DNA from: Planctomycetota bacterium
GTDB lineage: Bacteria > Planctomycetota > GCA-2746535
DNA: 64,000 nt
Assembly (NCBI GenBank): GCA_002746535.1
Contig: NVWA01000019.1
Span: 1 to 64,000, forward strand
Direction of reading: 5' to 3'
Positions 9,069 through 17,658 of the stretch are shown here, in pieces. A program made the position numbers and the translations under genes. Position 1 is the stretch's first letter, and every line of letters starts with the position of its first letter. Under the pieces are notes generated by a model, which had not been told where the DNA came from, did no database searches, and saw only the letters and a program-made list of their open reading frames with translations.

Positions 9069-10211
9069 ATGAAGACAATTGACAAATATTTAACCGGCCA
9101 TTTTTTTCGTCCGTTTATTATTTCTATTGTTGTCTTCATAGGGCTATTTACCTTCATTGATTCAGCGGAAAAATTAAGGTCATTTCTTAGTTTCTCAAAT
9201 TCACATTCGAACGGTATCGTAATTATTGGCAAGTATATGCTGTCGAATGCTTTGTTCTATTTCATTTCATTTTTACCCATAATTTTAGCTTTAACTGCGG
9301 CAATGATTCATGTGAATTTGAATAAAACAGGTCAAATTATTGCTTTGTATTCTTTTGGTCTTCATCATGTGAGAATTTTTAGGTATCCCTTAATTTGGAC
9401 ATTCTTAATAGGGTTGATAGTACTACTTTTGAACTTTTTTATATTGCCAGATTTATATGTAAAAGCGGATCAATATAATAGAGTCATTAAGAACAGAGAG
9501 TTAATGAAGAAGGGCATTGTCTTCCAAGAGAATATTGATTTATTCCAATTAAAAAATGAAATTTTAAAAAATAAATCCATTCATAAAAAGGAAGAAAAAT
9601 CACTTTTACCAATTTATTCACAAGTAATGAATATACGAAATTTTAATAATGAAAGTATTGCTGAAGAATTAAATTTTACTAGATTAGATAACAGAGGAAA
9701 TGTTCGTCAACGAGGAGTGTTTACTTCCTGTAAGTTAGTCTCCGATTTTTGGAAATTAAACGATGGCGTCTTAATTGATTATTTACCTAATGGAGAAAAG
9801 TTTCGTGAAAAAAAATATGATGGTAAAAAATCATTTTTTTTAATTTCCTCCTATGACTTAACAGGATTAAATGCTTATTACTATTTATTCAAAAATCCTA
9901 AAAAAGTAAAAACATCTTCTCTATTTAAGTTCTATGGTTCATTAGAAAGTCGACAAGAATTATGGCGAAGATTCATGTTGCCTTTAAGATGCATTTGTAT
10001 TTTATTATGTGCCATTGGATTAAGCGTATTTTTTAATATTAAAAGAGTCTATTTTGGTTTTGCCATTTTAATAATGGTTGGTCTATTAGATTTAATTGGT
10101 TCAAATGTTTCCTATTTTCTTATTTCTCCAAAACACTATATTTTATCAGCAGTTTTTGGCCCCATTTTTCTGTTTTTGGTAGGGAAATATACTCTAAAAC
10201 CGGTGCGTTAA
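9069..10211 (+). CDS. LptF/LptG (YjgP/YjgQ) family permease
   Basis: 380 residues. Family members form the inner-membrane part of the LptBFG ABC transporter that lifts lipopolysaccharide toward the outer membrane. The expected topology is visible: three N-terminal membrane segments (about 16-34, 55-77, 100-125), a periplasmic jellyroll-like region (about 130-300), and three C-terminal segments (about 305-375). The N-terminal LTGHFFRPFIISI matches the family opening. LptF and LptG are hard to separate by eye. No second permease or lptB is adjacent. Supports an outer membrane with LPS-like lipid. Confidence 0.85.
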   Translation: MKTIDKYLTGHFFRPFIISIVVFIGLFTFIDSAEKLRSFLSFSNSHSNGIVIIGKYMLSNALFYFISFLPIILALTAAMIHVNLNKTGQIIALYSFGLHHVRIFRYPLIWTFLIGLIVLLLNFFILPDLYVKADQYNRVIKNRELMKKGIVFQENIDLFQLKNEILKNKSIHKKEEKSLLPIYSQVMNIRNFNNESIAEELNFTRLDNRGNVRQRGVFTSCKLVSDFWKLNDGVLIDYLPNGEKFREKKYDGKKSFFLISSYDLTGLNAYYYLFKNPKKVKTSSLFKFYGSLESRQELWRRFMLPLRCICILLCAIGLSVFFNIKRVYFGFAILIMVGLLDLIGSNVSYFLISPKHYILSAVFGPIFLFLVGKYTLKPVR

Positions 10212-10569
10212 TAAATTCGTGCTTAATTAAGATATAATTATTGATACTTAGTTGATAAAGATGGTAATGATGATTTAGCTTAGGCCACACTTTAAGCAGC
10301 TCACCATGCTAAGATGAAAACAAGAATAGTATGAAACCAAAGAATAAATGTATGATTTTTTTAAAATTAGAAATGGGCATGTTCCCATACTTCGGAGGAA
10401 CATTTTTTTCTTGAAAACTCTAACAGTATAGAATCACATATGTGATTTATTTTAGAATTAATTATTAACAAAGCATATTGTTTGAATCATAGATCGAATT
10501 AGAAAGTTATAACATCTCGATGATTTAGAATGTTTGAGTATAATTCATTGTTTTTTGATCTAGGAAGTC
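10212..10569. other. Gene-free stretch with an isolated terminator
   Basis: 358 bases without a supported reading frame. A good hairpin terminator sits at 10379-10409, unusually far (168 bases) from the permease stop, so either the mRNA has a long 3' end or a small untranslated RNA ends here. No RNA family was recognised. Confidence 0.55.
10379..10409 (+). terminator. Intrinsic terminator
   Basis: The stem ATGTTCC (10379-10385) pairs with GGAACAT (10397-10403) around an 11-base loop and is followed directly by seven T residues. It is a classic rho-independent layout on the plus strand. Confidence 0.7.
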
Positions 10570-11184
10570 ATGATTAAATGCTCAAATTGTAGCCAAGAAT
10601 TTGATGAAAGTGACGTTATAGAATTAAAAGGTCACTTTATCTGTACTGAATGTAAACCTGTCTTTTTGCAAAAAATTGAAGAAGGTGTAGCGCATTTGGG
10701 AGGAGAATGGTTCCAAGATAAAAATAAATTTTTAGTAACAATCCACGACTCTGTATTGCCACAGAGATGCATCAAATGTAATTCTACCGAAATTTACAAA
10801 ACTCAAAAATTAAAAAAAACTCATATTAACCCATTCTATATTTTATTAATTTTTATTCATTTCCTGATCCTTTTAGTTGTATATTTTGTTGTGCGGAAAA
10901 AGGTTAAAGTTGAAATCAGCCTTTGCATAATGCATTACAAAAAAAAGATGATGTATCTGTATATTTTATGGCTTTTATTTTTTCTTACTATTGGATCAGG
11001 TTTTTTTGCGATTCAGTATGAAATCAAATATGTTGGATTCTTGGCAGGCTTCTTTTTGTTACTTACACTAATATTTTATTTTTTAGTGGCAGGCTTTATA
11101 AGTGTGAAAAAATGGACAAAGACTCATGTCTGGTATCGAGGGTTTTCAAAATCATTTTTGTCTAATCTTGCAGAATGGAAATGA
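10570..11184 (+). CDS. Zinc-ribbon membrane protein of unknown function
   Basis: 204 residues. The N-terminus is a treble-clef or ribbon-like motif with Cys4, Cys7, Cys25 and Cys28, followed by KPVFLQKIEEG. This CxxC...CKPxFxQK pattern recurs at the start of many PVC membrane proteins fused to different membrane domains. A second CxxC pair is at 67 and 70. Three hydrophobic segments follow (about 88-108, 117-140, 144-168). The last 30 residues are basic-aromatic. No enzymatic motif is visible; probably a metal-binding inner-membrane protein. It stands alone, with a hairpin terminator 120 bases downstream. Confidence 0.65.
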   Translation: MIKCSNCSQEFDESDVIELKGHFICTECKPVFLQKIEEGVAHLGGEWFQDKNKFLVTIHDSVLPQRCIKCNSTEIYKTQKLKKTHINPFYILLIFIHFLILLVVYFVVRKKVKVEISLCIMHYKKKMMYLYILWLLFFLTIGSGFFAIQYEIKYVGFLAGFFLLLTLIFYFLVAGFISVKKWTKTHVWYRGFSKSFLSNLAEWK

Positions 11185-11305
11185 TTAAAATAAAGCAGAT
11201 TATAAATCTTGTAATAGAATAATGATATATCATTGTCATGAATGATTTTTATATTAGAAGATAGATGTTTTGTTATTCCATGGTATTTTATTAGAACTAT
11301 CGTAG

Positions 11306-11331
11306 GGGTGAACCTTGTGTTTGCCCTTTTT
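11306..11331 (+). terminator. GC-rich hairpin plus T-run (REP-like element acting as terminator)
   Basis: GGGTGAAC (11306-11313) can pair as RNA with GTTTGCCC (11319-11326), including two G-U pairs, around loop CTTGT, followed by five T. It would terminate the zinc-ribbon gene. The word GTAGGGGTGAACCTTGTG resembles a GC-rich palindromic repeat dispersed in many environmental genomes (from memory, not searched), which suggests a repeat element recruited as a terminator. Confidence 0.55.
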
Positions 11332-11348
11332 GCCAACGGTTATTGCAC

Positions 11349-12542
11349 TTATTTGATAGAAGTTTTCGATTTTGATTTTTGAATATTTTTATAGCAGATC
11401 TTCATTGTTTTGAGCATATAGGCTGTAACTAATACTTCATCTCCTTCTAGCCACATATCCTCTTTAGTGTTTTTGAACCCACCATCTTTTCTTTGTTTTG
11501 AAATAATCACATCTATCATTTCTTTGGCCCAGTAATGAATGTTCCCATCATCTGTAAAAATTTTTTCTTGACCATAGGCATCTAGGGCTTTTGCCATTGT
11601 GACATAATAATAATATAAACCTTTTTGACCTAGATTTACATTGTTGGTTAAATTAAAATTTTTAGAAACCCATTCCATTGCGCCTTTAACTCTAGGGTCA
11701 TCTTTTCCTAAATCCGCATATATCATGCTTAAGATTCCAGCATATGTCATTAATCCATATCCGCGGTATCGTTTTTGTCCATTTTCTGTGTATTCACCAG
11801 CTTTGGAATTGCCGGGCCGATAAATAAAACTTTTATCATTGGAAGCCCATGCTTTTTTATTTGTCTCACTGTTGTTTTGACAAAGTTCGATAAATTTAAT
11901 CGCTTTCTTTTTAGTTTCTTCATCTAATTCACCTGCGGTTTTTAAGCTTTCTAGACTTGCGGTGGTATTACTCAGATCAGCTTTGGAGCTATCAGTATTG
12001 TATCCAAATCCGCCGGCATAATCTTGCCCTGTTAATTGGCTTGATTTCACGAAATTGGCCGCCTTTTTTATATCTTGAGCATACAAGTCAGGATTCGATT
12101 TGCTCATTGTCATTATTGCCAGATTTGTGCAGTAATTGGCCATGTTTAAAAATTTAGAATTGTAAAACCCGCCATCCGGTTGCTTGCATCTAAAAACTGC
12201 TTTCATTCCTTTTTTATAAAATGCTTGATTCAATAATTCAGGGTCTTTTTCAGTTAAAAAAGCATCTAGTACTAAACAAGTTATCGCAGGTTGGGGGGCT
12301 AAGATTCCTTTACAAAAATATCCATCACTTTCTTGAAACCCTATTAAAAAGTGTTCACTCTTTTTAATAGCTATTAAATGGGGGTCTGTCAACTCAGTTT
12401 TGAATTTACCAATATCATTTCTTTTAGAGTGCCCAATGCTAATTTTCATATCTAAAATAAAAAAAATCGAAATTCCTATTGCTGCAATTAGAACTACTGA
12501 AATGAGAATTTTTTTAAGCATATTATGATTTACCTTAAACAT
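11349..12542 (-). CDS. Membrane-anchored squalene-cyclase-like toroid protein
   Basis: 397 residues. One N-terminal membrane segment (about 9-29), then an alpha-alpha toroid made of prenyltransferase/squalene-oxidase-type repeats: QESDGYFCKG, KQPDGGFYN, AGGFGYNTD, KRYRGYGLMTYAG and RKDGGFKN. The catalytic DxDD of true triterpene cyclases is absent, so a binding or scaffold role outside the membrane is more likely than cyclisation. The initiation site is uncertain: the ATG used here, or one seven codons later (12521). A similar secreted toroid is encoded at 29450-30490. Confidence 0.75.
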   Translation of the reverse strand: MFKVNHNMLKKILISVVLIAAIGISIFFILDMKISIGHSKRNDIGKFKTELTDPHLIAIKKSEHFLIGFQESDGYFCKGILAPQPAITCLVLDAFLTEKDPELLNQAFYKKGMKAVFRCKQPDGGFYNSKFLNMANYCTNLAIMTMSKSNPDLYAQDIKKAANFVKSSQLTGQDYAGGFGYNTDSSKADLSNTTASLESLKTAGELDEETKKKAIKFIELCQNNSETNKKAWASNDKSFIYRPGNSKAGEYTENGQKRYRGYGLMTYAGILSMIYADLGKDDPRVKGAMEWVSKNFNLTNNVNLGQKGLYYYYVTMAKALDAYGQEKIFTDDGNIHYWAKEMIDVIISKQRKDGGFKNTKEDMWLEGDEVLVTAYMLKTMKICYKNIQKSKSKTSIK

Positions 12543-12582
12543 AGATTTTGTTATTAATATGGCATGGTAACAATCGAATTAG

Positions 12583-12611
12583 ATTTTGGAAAGTTCTGTG
12601 ATATTCGTCAA
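12583..12611 (-). promoter_or_regulatory. Candidate promoter of the toroid gene
   Basis: On the minus strand, TTGACG (12611-12606) and CAAAAT (12588-12583) are 17 bases apart, about 40 bases before the ATG. The -35 is one base off consensus and the -10 matches four of six. Confidence 0.4.
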
Positions 12612-12641
12612 TGCAAAGAAAGGGCTAAATTTAGTTAAAAA

Positions 12642-12669
12642 TTGACTTTTAGGGGTCAAAACATAGTAT
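12642..12669 (+). promoter_or_regulatory. Candidate promoter of the folK-panC-kinase-proB-argJ operon
   Basis: TTGACT (12642-12647), a 16-base spacer, TAGTAT (12664-12669), and a start site about 35-40 bases before folK. The -35 is the left half of a small inverted repeat, TTGAC...GTCAA (12642-12659), which could be an operator, but the arms are only 5 bases. Confidence 0.5.
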
Positions 12670-12713
12670 TATCCGCTTTTTTTTAACAATATTTAAGAAG
12701 TTATATCACCATT

Positions 12714-13208
12714 ATGGCAGTTGTATTTTTAGGGCTAGGTTCAAATTTAGGTGACCGAGAAGGTTATTTAAATTTTGCTGTGACAAAATTGGAAACAGAA
12801 AAGAGAATTAGTATTCTTGACGTTTCATGTATTTTAGAAACACCTCCATTAATTGGTGGCCCTGCGCAAGGTCCTTACCTGAATATTGTATTATCTATCG
12901 ATACAGATTTATCACCTGAAGAACTTTTACATAAAATACAAGCCGTAGAAAATGAAGGTGATCGAGTTCGTAATATAAAGTGGGGACCTCGTACGATTGA
13001 TGTCGATATTTTATTATATGACAATGAAATTATTAAGTCCGAATATTTAGAGATTCCACATAACGAAATGATGAATCGTGATTTTGTTTTAATTCCGTTA
13101 GTTGAAATTTTCCCAGAAGGTAAACATCCAATATCAGGGATTTTTTTTAAAAATGCATTGGATAAATTAGTTATTAAAAGTAAAGAAAAGGTTATCGAAT
13201 TTATATGA
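12714..13208 (+). CDS. folK: 2-amino-4-hydroxy-6-hydroxymethyldihydropteridine diphosphokinase (HPPK)
   Basis: 164 residues, the normal size. Transfers pyrophosphate from ATP to 6-hydroxymethyl-dihydropterin in folate synthesis. Family motifs: GLGSNLGDRE at the N-terminus, the Mg-binding signature WGPRTIDVDILLYD, and IPHNEMMNRDFVLIPLVEI near the end. Usually paired with folP or folB; here it is instead the first gene of a mixed operon and overlaps panC by 4 bases (ATGA), implying translational coupling. Folate and pantothenate synthesis both use one-carbon chemistry (panB needs a folate cofactor), which may explain the pairing. Confidence 0.96.
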   Translation: MAVVFLGLGSNLGDREGYLNFAVTKLETEKRISILDVSCILETPPLIGGPAQGPYLNIVLSIDTDLSPEELLHKIQAVENEGDRVRNIKWGPRTIDVDILLYDNEIIKSEYLEIPHNEMMNRDFVLIPLVEIFPEGKHPISGIFFKNALDKLVIKSKEKVIEFI

Positions 13209-14056
13209 TTATATGTGAAACCATTGCTGATGTTCGTCAAAAGATTTCTGAATTCAAAAGAAAAGGAAAAAGAATAGGGTTTGTACCAACCATGGGTAAT
13301 CTCCATGAAGGGCACTTATCTTTAATTAGTGCTAGCAAAGAAGAATGTGATATTACCATTGTTAGTGTTTTTGTAAATCCTACTCAGTTTTCATCCGGAG
13401 AAGGGTTTGAAAAATACCCACGTACACTTGAGTCAGATCAAGAAAAATTAAAGGATTTAAAAATTGATATTTTATTTTTGCCTGACGAAAATCAGATGTA
13501 TGGTTCTTCATCACAAACATTAGTTCTTGTTGGTGGTACAATTAGTAATTCTTTAGAAGGATGTTCAAGACCCGAACATTTTAATGGAGTCACATTAATT
13601 GTTACAAAGTTGTTCAATATTATTGCTCCAGATGTGGCATTTTTTGGCCAAAAAGACGCGCAGCAAGCAAGAATAATTTATCAGTTCGTAAAGGATTTAT
13701 CAATTCAGGTTGTATTAAAAGTTTTGCCAATTGTGCGTGAATCTGATGGGCTAGCAATGAGTTCGCGGAACACCCTTTTAAGTAAAGAAAATCGAGCTAT
13801 AGCTCCTTCTATGTATGAGGGAATGCTTGAAGGTGCTAAAGCTATAAGAGATGGTGAAACAGACCCAATGCAGGTACTTGCAATTATTACAGAACATTTG
13901 ATTTGTTTTAAAGAGATTGAAATTGATTATGTTGCCATTATTGATCCGGTTACTTTTGAGGAAGTTGAGGAGATAAATAAAGATGTTCTTATCATTGGTG
14001 CGATCTTTTTGGATAATATTCGTTTGATAGATAATTATTATGTTGATAGAAATTAA
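13205..14056 (+). CDS. panC: Pantoate--beta-alanine ligase (pantothenate synthetase)
   Basis: 283 residues, as expected. Joins pantoate and beta-alanine using ATP. Motifs: PTMGNLHEGHLSL with the nucleotide-binding HxGH at 34-37, VFVNPTQF, the YPRT loop, FFGQKDAQQARII and MSSRNTLL. Its start codon overlaps the folK stop. panB, which makes the pantoate precursor, is about 37 kb away at 50918-51736; panD is not in the window. Confidence 0.97.
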   Translation: MIICETIADVRQKISEFKRKGKRIGFVPTMGNLHEGHLSLISASKEECDITIVSVFVNPTQFSSGEGFEKYPRTLESDQEKLKDLKIDILFLPDENQMYGSSSQTLVLVGGTISNSLEGCSRPEHFNGVTLIVTKLFNIIAPDVAFFGQKDAQQARIIYQFVKDLSIQVVLKVLPIVRESDGLAMSSRNTLLSKENRAIAPSMYEGMLEGAKAIRDGETDPMQVLAIITEHLICFKEIEIDYVAIIDPVTFEEVEEINKDVLIIGAIFLDNIRLIDNYYVDRN

Positions 14057-14073
14057 TTTTTAAAAGGTAATTT

Positions 14074-16515
14074 GTGGAAGATGAAGACTTATCCTTTTTA
14101 GAGGATGACTTTGAGGTACTTGATAAACTTGGCAAAGGCGGTATGGGCCAGGTTTTTAAAGCCAGACAAAAGTCACTTGATCGTTTGGTTGCCATTAAAA
14201 TTTTACCTAAAGATCTTTGTAAAAATAAAGAATTTGTTGGTAGGTTCAAAAGAGAGGCTCGTTTAGCAGGAAAATTTTATCATCCAAATGCAATTCAAGT
14301 TTATGATATTGGTGATCATAAAGGCCAACTCTATTACATCATGGAATACGTACGAGGTGGAAGTTTAAAAGACAAACTCAACCGTGATGGTCGTCTCGAT
14401 CAAATGTTTGTATTACAAGTTATAAAAGAAGTTTTGGCAGTTTTAAAAGAAGCCGAATCTATGAATATTGTTCACAGGGATATTAAACCTGACAACATTA
14501 TGTTAACATTGGAAAATGTTGTAAAGTTAGCTGATTTAGGATTGGCTCGAGAAATAGATGATGATTCCGGATTAACCCAACAGAAAATTGCCATCGGCAC
14601 TCCTCATTATATGGCTCCTGAGCAAGCACAAGGGAAGGCAGTAGATGTTAGAGCCGATCAATATGCATTAGGGGTGACGGCATTTCATTTATTGACAGGT
14701 AAGCCACCATACACTGGTAAAAATAATATGGAGATATTGGTTCAACACGTAAAAGCTGATATGCCAAAGCCCAGCTCATTTTGGCCAAATATTTCTCCTC
14801 ATCTAGATAAACTAGTTATAAAGATGACGGAAAAAGATCCTAAGAAAAGATTTCAAACTATTGACGAAGCTTTAAAAGCAGTTGAAAAAGTTTCAAAAGC
14901 TATGGATGGAAACCCATCTAAAGTAGTACGCAGAAATGATAAAATGGGTGGTGGTTCATCTGTAAGAACTCGTGCATCTGTTGTTGAAAGACGTAAAGAA
15001 AAAAACTCCTCAATTGGTCTCATCGTCCTATTGGTTGTGTTGTTGGTAGGCGTTTTATCATTTGTGATCCTTAACGATGACACCAATACTGAAGTAAGTT
15101 TTAATTATGATGAGAAGAAGACCTTTATTGATAAATATATGGGAGATGATAAATATCAAAAAGCCTTAAATGAAATAAATTTAATAATATCTAAGTGTTC
15201 TGGTCAACAAAAAATGGTATTGAAAAAAATTAAAGATGTTGCTGAAACAAAACTGGTCAAGTTAAAAGTAGAAGAAATTATGATAGTTTCGAAAGAATCT
15301 GTTGAAGAGTGCGAAGCTAGAGTTAAAAAATTACATAAATTACTTAAGCGATATGGTGGTAATTCTCAAGCAGCAAAAAAAGCAATTGCGACTTTAAATT
15401 CTACGATAACTTCCTTGAAAGAAGAGGCGCTCGTTCGGAATAATAAAGAGAAGGATCAGTTTAGGGATGAACAACTAAACAAATTATCAGTAACTGTAAG
15501 TAACTTATTAGAAAAACATAAATATCAAAAAGCTTTAGATGGAATAAAAATTTGGAGAGAGCAATATTTGGATAACACAGGGAAGTCAGATACGCTTATT
15601 GAAACTGTTCATGCTGTTGAAAAATCTTATTTTGAAGAAGTATATAAAAATTCTAACCGTTTCTTAGAAAATGAAAAATTTGATGAGGCTATCGATCAGA
15701 TTAAAAATTATATTAAAGTTTCAAACACCAAGAAATTTAGAAATAAAGCCAACTCTTTTATCTCTTTAGTTAATTCTAAACAGAAAAAATTACTTGCTGG
15801 GAATAGAAAGAAGCAAGATGTTTTGTTTAACAAGTGTAAATATGAATTGTTTGGATTATTAAAAATTGGAGCGGTTACTGCTGCTGAAGGAAAATATAAA
15901 AGTTACACATCAAAGGTAAAATTTAGTAAAGAAAGAGATCGCTTTTTTATCACTATTTTAAAAAATTATAAATTCGTTTTAAATAGAATAAATGATGGCT
16001 TGAATGGGATTTATAAAGAAAAACTTTATTTAGAAAAAATAGGCAAGAAAAATATTCAGGGCTTAATTATTAAAGTTGAAGGCGGAGTAATTCACTACCT
16101 ATATTTAAAAAATAATGTGACACTCGAATCATTAAATATTGGGTGGGCAACGACACTTACAGATATTGCCTATCGTATTGTTAGTGCAAAAAACCCAGAA
16201 AGAGCATTGCAAATATGTTCATATGCATATGTTAATGGTGACTTTGAAGGTGCTGACCGATTATTGAGTAGTTGTAGTAAAAAAGATAAAGTCTTTTTTA
16301 ATTTTCTTCAGCCAAATGTTAGAGAAGATTATTTGGACTGGTTGGATTTACATTTTGATACTATCATCGATAAAGTAACTAATTTGGCTGCACGTAAGAA
16401 GAAAAAACTGGCCAAAATAATTTTAGAAAAATTAAGAAAAAGATATTCTCACACAGAAATTTACATAGATAGAAAAGAAGAAGTTGATGACGTTTTTACA
16501 GAATTAGAAGAATAG
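14074..16515 (+). CDS. Receptor-like Ser/Thr protein kinase with one membrane segment
   Basis: 813 residues with a GTG start preceded by AAAAGG. The cytosolic PknB-type kinase domain (about 13-275) has P-loop GKGGMG (20-25), Lys42, Glu61, the catalytic HRD (134-136) with Asn141, metal-binding DLG (154-156, in place of DFG) and the GTPHYMAPE activation segment, so it should be active. A basic linker leads to one membrane helix (about 313-333). The remaining 480 residues are extracytoplasmic, lysine-rich and helical with TPR-like spacing; there are no PASTA repeats. It lies 17 bases after panC and 6 before proB. Its signal and substrates are unknown. Confidence 0.9.
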   Translation: MEDEDLSFLEDDFEVLDKLGKGGMGQVFKARQKSLDRLVAIKILPKDLCKNKEFVGRFKREARLAGKFYHPNAIQVYDIGDHKGQLYYIMEYVRGGSLKDKLNRDGRLDQMFVLQVIKEVLAVLKEAESMNIVHRDIKPDNIMLTLENVVKLADLGLAREIDDDSGLTQQKIAIGTPHYMAPEQAQGKAVDVRADQYALGVTAFHLLTGKPPYTGKNNMEILVQHVKADMPKPSSFWPNISPHLDKLVIKMTEKDPKKRFQTIDEALKAVEKVSKAMDGNPSKVVRRNDKMGGGSSVRTRASVVERRKEKNSSIGLIVLLVVLLVGVLSFVILNDDTNTEVSFNYDEKKTFIDKYMGDDKYQKALNEINLIISKCSGQQKMVLKKIKDVAETKLVKLKVEEIMIVSKESVEECEARVKKLHKLLKRYGGNSQAAKKAIATLNSTITSLKEEALVRNNKEKDQFRDEQLNKLSVTVSNLLEKHKYQKALDGIKIWREQYLDNTGKSDTLIETVHAVEKSYFEEVYKNSNRFLENEKFDEAIDQIKNYIKVSNTKKFRNKANSFISLVNSKQKKLLAGNRKKQDVLFNKCKYELFGLLKIGAVTAAEGKYKSYTSKVKFSKERDRFFITILKNYKFVLNRINDGLNGIYKEKLYLEKIGKKNIQGLIIKVEGGVIHYLYLKNNVTLESLNIGWATTLTDIAYRIVSAKNPERALQICSYAYVNGDFEGADRLLSSCSKKDKVFFNFLQPNVREDYLDWLDLHFDTIIDKVTNLAARKKKKLAKIILEKLRKRYSHTEIYIDRKEEVDDVFTELEE

Positions 16516-16521
16516 TCGATC

Positions 16522-17658
16522 GTGCGTAAAAAAATAATAGCAGCAGTAAAGAGAGTCGTTATTAAAATAGGAACATCCACCGTTATTGATAGTAATGGTC
16601 ATATAAATAAAATTTTTCTTAAAAACTTTGCTTTATCAATCCAAAAATTAAAGAAAAAAAATATAGAAGTTTGTATTGTCAGTTCAGGCGCCATTGGAGC
16701 TGGCATGGAAGTGTTAGATCTAAAAAAAAAACCAAATAAAATTCCTTACGTACAAGCTTTAGCTTCAATCGGCCAAATTGAAGTTATAAGTGGATTTCGA
16801 GATATTTTTGCTGAGTTTGATTTGTCGATTGGTCAAATTCTTATTACACATGAAGTCTTAAATGATCGAACGAGATATTTAAATACACGAAACACAATAA
16901 ATGCTCTCTTTGAACTTAATTGTATTCCTGTAATCAATGAGAATGATACCGTTAGTATTGAAGAGTTGACTTTTGGGGATAATGATAAATTAGCTTCATT
17001 AGTAACCAATTTAATTGAAGCTGACTTGTTAATACTATTATCTGATATTGACGGTTTAATGACTGCTGACCCTAAAATTGATCCTAATGCGGTTTTAATT
17101 AAAGAGGTTACAGAAACTACTCCAGAAATATTAAATTTAGCTGGACCTTCAAAATCTGAAACTGGTAAAGGAGGATTAGCAACAAAGTTAGTTGCCGCAA
17201 ACATAGTCAATTCTTGTGGGGAAGCGATGATTATTGCGAACAGCAAAATTGAAAATGTTATCGATAAAATTATGAATGGTGAGGAATTAGGAACTTTTTT
17301 TCATCCAAATTCAAAAAACTTACAAAGTCGTAAAAGGTGGTTGGCTTTTAATTTAAGTGAAAGAGGTTCAATCGAAATAGATGATGGAGCTGTCAAAGCA
17401 TTGGAGAAAAACGGTAAAAGTCTTTTGCCAGCTGGGATTCTAAATGTAAAGGGTGATTTTGAAATAAATGATCTTGTATTAATTATAGATGAAGAAGGTA
17501 AAGTAATTGGAAAAGGCCTTTCTAATTATTCATTTGAAGATGTTAATAAAATTAAAGGTCTGCAGACAAAAGAAATAGAGTCAGTATTGGGTCGTCATAT
17601 CTATGATTCAGTGATTCACAGAGACCATATGGTATTAATAAAAGAAGGGCCAAATTGA
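16522..17658 (+). CDS. proB: Glutamate 5-kinase
   Basis: 378 residues, the two-domain form. Phosphorylates glutamate in the first step of proline synthesis. The amino-acid-kinase domain shows VVIKIGTS, SSGAIGAGM, NENDTVSIEELTFGDNDKLA and DIDGL, plus the GKGGLATK loop; a C-terminal PUA-type domain fills about 275-378 and usually modulates proline feedback inhibition. It begins with GTG six bases after the kinase gene and overlaps argJ by one base (TGATG). proA is not adjacent. Confidence 0.96.
   Translation: MRKKIIAAVKRVVIKIGTSTVIDSNGHINKIFLKNFALSIQKLKKKNIEVCIVSSGAIGAGMEVLDLKKKPNKIPYVQALASIGQIEVISGFRDIFAEFDLSIGQILITHEVLNDRTRYLNTRNTINALFELNCIPVINENDTVSIEELTFGDNDKLASLVTNLIEADLLILLSDIDGLMTADPKIDPNAVLIKEVTETTPEILNLAGPSKSETGKGGLATKLVAANIVNSCGEAMIIANSKIENVIDKIMNGEELGTFFHPNSKNLQSRKRWLAFNLSERGSIEIDDGAVKALEKNGKSLLPAGILNVKGDFEINDLVLIIDEEGKVIGKGLSNYSFEDVNKIKGLQTKEIESVLGRHIYDSVIHRDHMVLIKEGPN

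Noticed and set aside
11124-11336. 70-codon minus-strand frame between the zinc-ribbon and toroid genes
   Set aside because: It begins inside the GC-rich hairpin at 11306-11331 and runs into the zinc-ribbon gene; no family, no ribosome site.
12875-13315. 146-codon frame antisense to folK and panC
   Set aside because: It overlaps two unmistakable enzymes, and its translation has no recognisable motif or ribosome-binding site.
16833-17246. 137-codon frame antisense to proB
   Set aside because: A shadow of the conserved kinase domain of proB.
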